A DNA stretch of 64,000 bases from Achromobacter mucicolens (GTDB lineage: Bacteria; Pseudomonadota; Gammaproteobacteria; Burkholderiales; Burkholderiaceae_B). The position numbers and the translations under genes are program-made. A model generated the notes under the pieces. That model was not told where the DNA came from. It ran no database searches and saw nothing but the letters and a program-made list of their open reading frames with translations. Positions 58,513 to 64,000 of this stretch are shown here, in pieces (position 1 is the stretch's first letter; each line of letters opens with the position of its first letter). The stretch spans positions 1 through 64,000 of the forward strand of contig NZ_CADIJP010000003.1 in the NCBI RefSeq assembly GCF_902859725.1, given 5' to 3'.

Positions 58513-58770
58513 ATGGAAATCGTCAACCTGATCCGCATGGCCAACCGCATCGGCCAGTTCTTCGACGCCATGCCGGACCGGCCCGAGGCGCTGGAAGGCG
58601 TCACGAACCACATCCAGAAGTTCTGGGAACCGCGCATGCGCACCGAACTGCTGGATTTCCTGGCGCGCAGCCCGGACGGCGACGCCGGCGAGGAACAGCT
58701 GCATCCGCTGGTGCTGCAGGCCGTCACCCAGCATCGCGAGCGCCTGACGCCGCGCGCGCGCGTCGCATAG
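58513..58770 (+). CDS. fdsD: Formate dehydrogenase delta subunit
   Basis: An 85-aa helical protein (MEIVNLIRMANRIGQFFD, FWEPRMRTELLDFL) typical of FdsD, a small subunit needed for a stable or active Fds complex. It follows fdhD by 18 nt and closes the fds operon; the next transporter starts about 130 nt later. Confidence 0.92.
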   Translation: MEIVNLIRMANRIGQFFDAMPDRPEALEGVTNHIQKFWEPRMRTELLDFLARSPDGDAGEEQLHPLVLQAVTQHRERLTPRARVA

Positions 58771-58898
58771 CGCACCCGGACCGCCCGCGCGGCGGTCCAC
58801 CCGCAGTGGCAGGACAGCAACAGATCCATAAAAGAGGCGGCGGGACCGGGCACTTCCGGCCCACGCACGCTATAAAGCCGCACCCCTGAGGAGACATC

Positions 58899-60566
58899 AT
58901 GGAAAGTAGCGCCACCCTGGACCTGCCGGGCTCCCGGCCGGGATTCTTCGACAAAGAACGCACCATCGCGGGACCGGGCTTCTCGCGCTGGCTGGTGCCC
59001 CCAGCCGCGCTGGCCATCCACCTTTGCATCGGCATGGCCTACGGCTTTTCGGTGTTCTGGCTGCCGCTGTCCAAGGTGGTGGGCGGGGCCAAGCCGCTGG
59101 CGTGCCCGCCCGACATGAGCCTCGTGGCCGAACTGTTCACCACGAGCTGCGATTGGAAGATCTCGACCATGGGGTGGATGTACACCCTGTTCTTCGTGCT
59201 GCTGGGGTGTTCGGCGGCGTTGTGGGGCGGCTGGCTGGAACGGGCCGGCCCGCGCAAGGCCGGCGTGGTGTCGGCGCTGTGCTGGTGCGGCGGCCTGGTC
59301 ATCTCGGCCATCGGCATTTACCTGCATCAGATGTGGATGCTGTGGCTGGGGTCTGGCGTCATCGGCGGGATCGGGCTGGGCCTGGGGTATATCTCGCCGG
59401 TGAGCACGCTGATCAAGTGGTTCCCGGACCGCCGCGGCATGGCGACGGGCATGGCCATCATGGGCTTTGGCGGCGGCGCCATGATCGGCGCACCGCTGGC
59501 CGACATGCTGATGCGCCACTTTGCCACCCCGACCTCGCCGGGCGTCTGGCAGACCTTCCTGACCATGGCGCTGGTGTACTTCATCTTCATGATGTCCGGC
59601 GCGCTGGGCTACCGCGTGCCGCCCACAGGCTGGAAGCCCGACGGCTGGACGCCGCCCGCCAAGCAGGTCAACAACGTCATGATCACGCAGCGCCACGTTC
59701 ACGTGAAGCGCGTCTGGGGCGTGCCGCAGTTCTGGCTGGTGTGGTGGGCGCTGTGCCTGAACGTCACGGCGGGCATCGGCATCCTGGGGATGGCCTCGCC
59801 GCTGCTGCAGGAAGTGTTCGGCGGCGGCCTGATCGACAAACCCGAACTGGGCTTCGGGCAGCTCGACAAGGACCAGCTCGCGGCCATCGCCGCGATTGCC
59901 GCCGGCTTTACCGGCCTGCTCAGCCTGTTCAACATCGGCGGCCGCTTCTTCTGGGCCAGCCTGTCCGACAAGCTGGGCCGCAAGATGACGTACTTCGTCT
60001 TCTTCGTCCTGGGCTTCGTGCTGTACGCCGCCATTCCGTGGACCGCGCACATGGGCGCGCTGGCGCTCTTTGTGGCGGCGTTCTGCGTGATCCTGTCGAT
60101 GTACGGCGGCGGCTTTGCCACGGTGCCCGCCTACCTGGCCGACCTCTTCGGCACCCAGATGGTCGGCGCCATCCACGGCCGGCTGCTGACCGCGTGGTCC
60201 GCGGCGGGCATCTTCGGGCCGGTTCTCGTCAACTACATCCGCGAATACCAGTTGTCCATCGGCGTGCCGCGCGCCCAGGTGTATGACATCACCATGTACA
60301 TCCTGGCCGGCATGCTGGTCGTGGGCTTCCTGTGCAACCTTGCCATCCGCCCGGTCAACGCCAAGTACTTCATGACCGACGAGGAACTGGCCAAGGAAAA
60401 GGCGCTGGCGCATGAGCGCGCGGCCGCCGCCGAAACCCACGGCGTGGGCAGGTCGAACTTCCGCACCCCGCCCGCGCTGATCGCCTTTGCGTGGGCTTGC
60501 GTCGGCATTCCGCTGGCCTGGGGCATCTGGATCACACTGCAAAAGGCCGTCGTGCTGTTCCACTGA
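58899..60566 (+). CDS. OFA-family MFS transporter (oxalate/formate antiporter-like)
   Basis: A 555-aa protein with about 12 TM helices. An N-terminal cytoplasmic stretch precedes AALAIHLCIGMAYGFSVFWLPL, and GRKMTYFVFFVLGFV and YGGGFATVPAYLADLFGTQ follow the OFA pattern. It has an enlarged loop (about 65-85, with two Cys) and a C-terminal extension with two extra hydrophobic parts. Its position downstream of the formate dehydrogenase genes suggests formate or a related small acid as substrate (inference). AGGAG precedes the ATG at 58899. Confidence 0.85.
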   Translation: MESSATLDLPGSRPGFFDKERTIAGPGFSRWLVPPAALAIHLCIGMAYGFSVFWLPLSKVVGGAKPLACPPDMSLVAELFTTSCDWKISTMGWMYTLFFVLLGCSAALWGGWLERAGPRKAGVVSALCWCGGLVISAIGIYLHQMWMLWLGSGVIGGIGLGLGYISPVSTLIKWFPDRRGMATGMAIMGFGGGAMIGAPLADMLMRHFATPTSPGVWQTFLTMALVYFIFMMSGALGYRVPPTGWKPDGWTPPAKQVNNVMITQRHVHVKRVWGVPQFWLVWWALCLNVTAGIGILGMASPLLQEVFGGGLIDKPELGFGQLDKDQLAAIAAIAAGFTGLLSLFNIGGRFFWASLSDKLGRKMTYFVFFVLGFVLYAAIPWTAHMGALALFVAAFCVILSMYGGGFATVPAYLADLFGTQMVGAIHGRLLTAWSAAGIFGPVLVNYIREYQLSIGVPRAQVYDITMYILAGMLVVGFLCNLAIRPVNAKYFMTDEELAKEKALAHERAAAAETHGVGRSNFRTPPALIAFAWACVGIPLAWGIWITLQKAVVLFH

Positions 60567-60707
60567 CCCCGCCATGCCGCGGCGCCCGGTGCGCCGCGCG
60601 AAGGTCCCCGGGCGCGAAGCTGCTACATTGGCAGCCCGCGCCCTTCTCTTTTATGTGCCTTTTCCCATGATCCTGCCCTTCCCCCCATTCCCCGCTGGAG
60701 CGACATC

Positions 60708-61826
60708 TTGAACGCGCCCGAACTGCACTGGGAAGAAAACGGCGTCGCCCGCTCGGCGCGCTGGCACTCGGAAACCGGCGCCACGCCGCCCAAGCGCGTC
60801 ATCGTCGCCGACGACACCCTGACCGCGGACATGGCCTACCGCCACGCGTGCGAGGGCGTGGGCCTGCTGTGGCGCGGCGACTTCCAGAACGCGCGCCAGC
60901 TGTTGCAGGCCATCACCCGCCGCGTCGACAAGCGTCCGCGCAAACCGGTAGAAACCCAACTTGAGGCCTTCAACCAGCATCGTCAGGTCCAATCGCAGCG
61001 CGCCCGCATCCTGGGCATGCTGCTGATTCCCTTCGACGCCGGTCACACCATCCCCCTGCGCCGCGCGCCCGACGCGCATCTGGCCTGCGAAGCCGCGAAC
61101 GTGCCGGGCGATACGCCCTACGTCGCGTCGCTGCGCGAACTGCTGGGCCTGATCGGCGCCTACGAATGGCGCAGGAAGGGCGTGGAGATTCCCGCCCTGA
61201 ACAACCGCATCCACCCGCACTACGGCGTGTTCTCGCCGGTGCGCGGCGAATACGTCGACCTGGTCGCCAACACGCCGATGCCGCGCGGCAGCGTGGCCTT
61301 CGATATCGGCACGGGCACGGGCGTGCTTGCCGCCGTCATCGCCCGCCGTGGCGGCAAGCGCGTCATCGCCACCGACATGGATCCCCGCGCGATTGCCTGC
61401 GCGCGCGAGAACCTGGAACGCCTGGGATTGTCCGGGCAGGTCGAGGTCGAACAGACCGACCTCTTCCCCGAAGGCCGCGTGTCGCTCATCGTCTGCAACC
61501 CGCCCTGGCTGCCGGCGCGGCCCAGCTCGCCGCTGGAACATGCTGTGTACGACCCGGACAGCCGCATGCTGCGGGGCTTCCTGAACGGCTTGAAAGACCA
61601 TCTGACGCCGAACGGCGAAGGTTGGCTGATCCTGTCGGATCTGGCCGAACATCTGGGGCTGCGCACGCGCGAGCAACTGCTCGCGATGATCGAGGCCGCC
61701 GGCCTGCGCGTGATCGAGAAGCTGGACACGCGGCCGGTGCACGGCAAGGCGCGGGACGCGAACGATCCGCTGCATGCGGCGCGGTCCCGGGAGATGACGT
61801 CGCTGTGGCGATTGGGCGCGGTGTGA
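60708..61826 (+). CDS. SAM-dependent methyltransferase (HemK/PrmC- or RlmF-like core)
   Basis: A 372-aa class I methyltransferase. SAM binding is at FDIGTGTGVLAAVIARRG (about 200), followed by an acidic ATDMDPRA and the catalytic CNPPWLPA motif (about 262), which fits N-methylation of a base or glutamine. The N-terminal about 180 residues are not a known PrmC domain, so the target is open. It starts at TTG with GGAG 8 nt upstream; the first in-frame ATG would remove conserved-looking sequence. Its stop is followed in the same frame by a TonB-receptor scrap. Confidence 0.8.
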   Translation: MNAPELHWEENGVARSARWHSETGATPPKRVIVADDTLTADMAYRHACEGVGLLWRGDFQNARQLLQAITRRVDKRPRKPVETQLEAFNQHRQVQSQRARILGMLLIPFDAGHTIPLRRAPDAHLACEAANVPGDTPYVASLRELLGLIGAYEWRRKGVEIPALNNRIHPHYGVFSPVRGEYVDLVANTPMPRGSVAFDIGTGTGVLAAVIARRGGKRVIATDMDPRAIACARENLERLGLSGQVEVEQTDLFPEGRVSLIVCNPPWLPARPSSPLEHAVYDPDSRMLRGFLNGLKDHLTPNGEGWLILSDLAEHLGLRTREQLLAMIEAAGLRVIEKLDTRPVHGKARDANDPLHAARSREMTSLWRLGAV

Positions 61827-61835
61827 AGGCACACG

Positions 61836-61934
61836 GGTATCGGTAAACACGACCAGACCGCCGGCGCGCCGCGCTGGGGCAGCTTCTACGGCGATCCGCG
61901 CAACGCCACCCTGACGGTGCGCGGGACATTCTGA
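61836..61934 (+). pseudogene. C-terminal remnant of a TonB-dependent receptor
   Basis: About 32 codons read GKHDQTAGAPRWGSFYGD and then PRNATLTVRGTF-stop. This is the usual last two beta-strands of a siderophore TonB receptor, including the terminal Phe. Nothing of the rest of the receptor exists upstream, where the methyltransferase ends 9 nt before. It is a deletion remnant, not a gene. Confidence 0.75.
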
Positions 61935-61954
61935 AATGGGCGCGCTGCGCGGTG

Positions 61955-63199
61955 TCAGCTGAACACGTGCAGCGCGCCCAGCGCCAGGATCAGCGCCGGC
62001 GGCATGACCACGATGCCCAGCCGCAGGAAACTGAGCGCGCTGATGTGCATGCCCTCGCGGCGCACGGCCAGCAGCCACAGCAGGGTCGCAAGCGATCCGC
62101 TGACGGACAGGTTGGGGCCCAGGTCGATCCCGATCAGCAGCGCCGCGGTGGTGGCGCTGGGCAGGTAGGCCATGCGCGCCAGCGTGCCCGCCATCAGCCC
62201 GGCCGGCAGATTGTTGATGACGTTGCCCGACAGCGCGGCGCCCACGCCGCCGGCCCATAGCGCCGCGTCGGCGGACAGGCTGCGCATCAGGTTCGCCAGG
62301 TCCTGCAGCACGCCACTGGCGGCCATGCCCTCGACCAGCACGAAAAGACCCGCCACCAGCGGCAGCACGCCCCACGCCACGCCCTTGATGAGGCGAATCG
62401 GGCTGGATCGCGTAACCGCCAGCACCAGCGCCGCCGACACGCAACCGGCGATCAGCGTGGGCAGGCCCAGCCGCTGGCCCAGCGCCGAGGTGATGAGCAG
62501 CGTGCCCGCGGTGATGGCCACGCCCAGCGCAGCCATGCGCAGCGGCAAGGTCATGGGCGGCAGCGGCGGCGACGGTTTCAAGGGCTGGCGCAGGTCATGG
62601 CGAAACACCAGCCGCAACGTCACGTAGGTGGCGCCGATGGCCAGGGCGGACGGCAGGGCAAAGTGCGCCAGCCACGGCCCCAACGCAGGCATGCGGTCGC
62701 CGAACACGACCAGGTTGGCCGGATTCGAGATCGGCAGCACGAAGCTGGCCGCGTTGGCGATAAAGGCGCAGACATACAGATACGGCAACGGCGGCGCGCC
62801 GACGACACGCGTCACCGCATAGACCGCGGGCGTCAGCACGACGGCCGTGGCGTCGTTGGACAGCAGCACGGTGACCACGGTGCCCACCAGGAACACCAGG
62901 TCGAACAGCCGCCGCGCCGAGCCGGCGGCATGATCGGCCGCCAGCACGGCCACCCAGTCGAACAGGCCTGCCTGCCGGGCGACCTCCGCCACCAGCATCA
63001 TGCCGATCAGGAACAGATAGACATCGGTGCCTTCCAGAATGGCGCCGCCAGCCTGCCGGGCGGGCAGCAAACCCAGCGCCACCAGGGCGACCGCGCCGGC
63101 CGTTGCCCACACGTACTCGGGCAGCCGCCAGGGACGAAAGAGAATGGCCATGGTGGTCGCGGCGGCAATCAACCAGATCACGGCATTGGATAGCGACAT
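61955..63199 (-). CDS. ArsB-type/SLC13-like anion transporter
   Basis: A 414-aa membrane protein with about 11-12 hydrophobic helices. The ArsB/NhaD-type signatures GTDVYLFLIGMMLVAEVARQ and VVTVLLSNDATAVVLTPAV, and the repeat ALSGNVINNLPAGLMAG, support an ion-transporter superfamily member closest to arsenite pump ArsB. No arsR or arsC is nearby, so the arsenite role is uncertain. It ends 15 nt after the MFS gene on the same strand, so the two may be co-transcribed. Confidence 0.8.
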   Translation of the reverse strand: MSLSNAVIWLIAAATTMAILFRPWRLPEYVWATAGAVALVALGLLPARQAGGAILEGTDVYLFLIGMMLVAEVARQAGLFDWVAVLAADHAAGSARRLFDLVFLVGTVVTVLLSNDATAVVLTPAVYAVTRVVGAPPLPYLYVCAFIANAASFVLPISNPANLVVFGDRMPALGPWLAHFALPSALAIGATYVTLRLVFRHDLRQPLKPSPPLPPMTLPLRMAALGVAITAGTLLITSALGQRLGLPTLIAGCVSAALVLAVTRSSPIRLIKGVAWGVLPLVAGLFVLVEGMAASGVLQDLANLMRSLSADAALWAGGVGAALSGNVINNLPAGLMAGTLARMAYLPSATTAALLIGIDLGPNLSVSGSLATLLWLLAVRREGMHISALSFLRLGIVVMPPALILALGALHVFS

Positions 63200-63214
63200 G
63201 CTTTCAGGAACGCA

Positions 63215-64000
63215 TCAAGGAATAGAAGAGGAAGCCGGCGCGGGGGCCGATGCGGCGGACCCGCGCGTCTCCGGCAAGACCAGCAGGGTCACGCAGGCCA
63301 GCGCGGCAATGCCGGCCAGCGCAAGAAACGCTGCACTGTAACCCGCGTGCTGGACGATCACGCCGGCGAGCCCGTTGCTCAGCGCGGCGCCGATGCCGAA
63401 TACCGTGGTGACGGCGCCCAGGCTGGCGTTGAAGCGGCCCGTGCCCTGGGTCAGGTCCAACACCATCAAGGGCAGGACAGCGCCGAAGATGCCCGCGCCA
63501 ATGCCGTCGAGCAACTGCACGCCCACCAGCCACGCGGTGTCGTCGGAAAACGTGTACAGCACGCCTCGCAGCGGCAGGATGAGAAACCCGATCAGCAGAA
63601 GCGGCTTGCGCCCCCATTGGTCTGCGTACCGCCCCACGGCCATCGCGGCGGGAATCATCACGAACTGCGCCGCCACGATGCAGACGGCGGTCAGCGGCGT
63701 GGCGAGCGCCGGGTTTGCCAGGGCGAGCTTTTGTCCGACCAGCGGCAGCATGGCGGCGTTGGCCAGGTGAAACAGCGCGCAGCTCAAGGCCAGCAGCAGG
63801 AGCGGCCGGTTCGAGAGCAACTGGCGCAGCGGCACGGGATGCGCATGCGCCCCCGCATTGGGGCTTGCGCCCAGGCCGCGCGCCTTGTCAGGATCGATAT
63901 GCGCGGGGATGCGCATGGTGGCCGCCAGGCTGGCCAGCGCCATCGCCGCCATCAGGTAGAACACCGCGACCGGTCCCCACACATACGCCAGCCCGCCGGC
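63215..64000 (-). CDS. MFS transporter (5' end outside window)
   Basis: About 261 codons, open at the right edge, so the N-terminal half is missing. The visible part has about seven TM helices with the MFS motif GRYADQWGRKPLLLIGFLIL and ends in a short Ala/Pro/Ser tail. An internal GTG near 63982 is in frame but is not the start, since the helix continues upstream (AGGLAYVWGPVAVF). The substrate is unknown. Confidence 0.85.
   Translation of the reverse strand, partial: AGGLAYVWGPVAVFYLMAAMALASLAATMRIPAHIDPDKARGLGASPNAGAHAHPVPLRQLLSNRPLLLLALSCALFHLANAAMLPLVGQKLALANPALATPLTAVCIVAAQFVMIPAAMAVGRYADQWGRKPLLLIGFLILPLRGVLYTFSDDTAWLVGVQLLDGIGAGIFGAVLPLMVLDLTQGTGRFNASLGAVTTVFGIGAALSNGLAGVIVQHAGYSAAFLALAGIAALACVTLLVLPETRGSAASAPAPASSSIP

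Overview
The window looks like chromosome of a high-GC beta-proteobacterium of the Alcaligenaceae, most likely Achromobacter or a close relative (Bordetella is the next best guess). I base this on the high GC with strong third-position bias, the queA-tgt-yajC-secD-secF and miaB-phoH-ybeY-corC-lnt orders, an fdsGBACD formate dehydrogenase operon and the Achromobacter-like protein sequences. This is an inference from reading, not from a search.

Layout. (1) 1-9117: assimilatory nitrate module. A minus-strand operon nrtA-nrtB-nrtD-FAD oxidoreductase-nasA (nasA runs off the left edge) diverges from nasT (ANTAR antiterminator), followed by cysG (siroheme). The nrtA/nasT gap holds two divergent sigma-54 promoter matches, a possible NtrC site, and an untranslated leader with a textbook ANTAR two-hairpin motif overlapping a strong intrinsic terminator. 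(2) 9197-24824: housekeeping genes: upp, dacB, queA-tgt, yajC-secD-secF, a glyoxalase-like gene, a PAP2 phosphatase, and the operon miaB-phoH-ybeY-corC-lnt. (3) 24832-33665: an aldo/keto reductase, two Ala-Glu-Asp tRNA cassettes, a PAS-LuxR regulator, bioB, two transporters, a peroxiredoxin and a small exported protein. (4) 33705-41722: an orphan type VI secretion island read on the minus strand: vgrG, DUF4123 adaptor, a large VasX-like effector and two tandem immunity-type genes. The first immunity gene is broken by two frameshifts. (5) 42007-46527: a Tat-exported dienelactone hydrolase and a giant AsmA-like DUF748 protein. (6) 46694-60566: molybdenum cofactor genes (moaC-moaD-moaE-moaB-moeA on plus; regulator-moaA-mobA on minus) next to the Mo-dependent NAD-linked formate dehydrogenase operon fdsG-fdsB-fdsA-fdhD-fdsD and an oxalate/formate-type transporter. 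(7) 60708-64000: a methyltransferase, a 3' scrap of a TonB-dependent receptor, an ArsB-type transporter and an MFS transporter cut by the right edge.

Together, two molybdoenzymes (NasA and FdsA) flank the window and the cofactor pathway lies beside FdsA. The nitrate module appears controlled twice: at initiation by nitrogen status (sigma-54/NtrC) and at elongation by NasT. The most distinctive accessory region is the VgrG-effector-immunity island with its duplicated, partly homogenised and partly decayed immunity genes.
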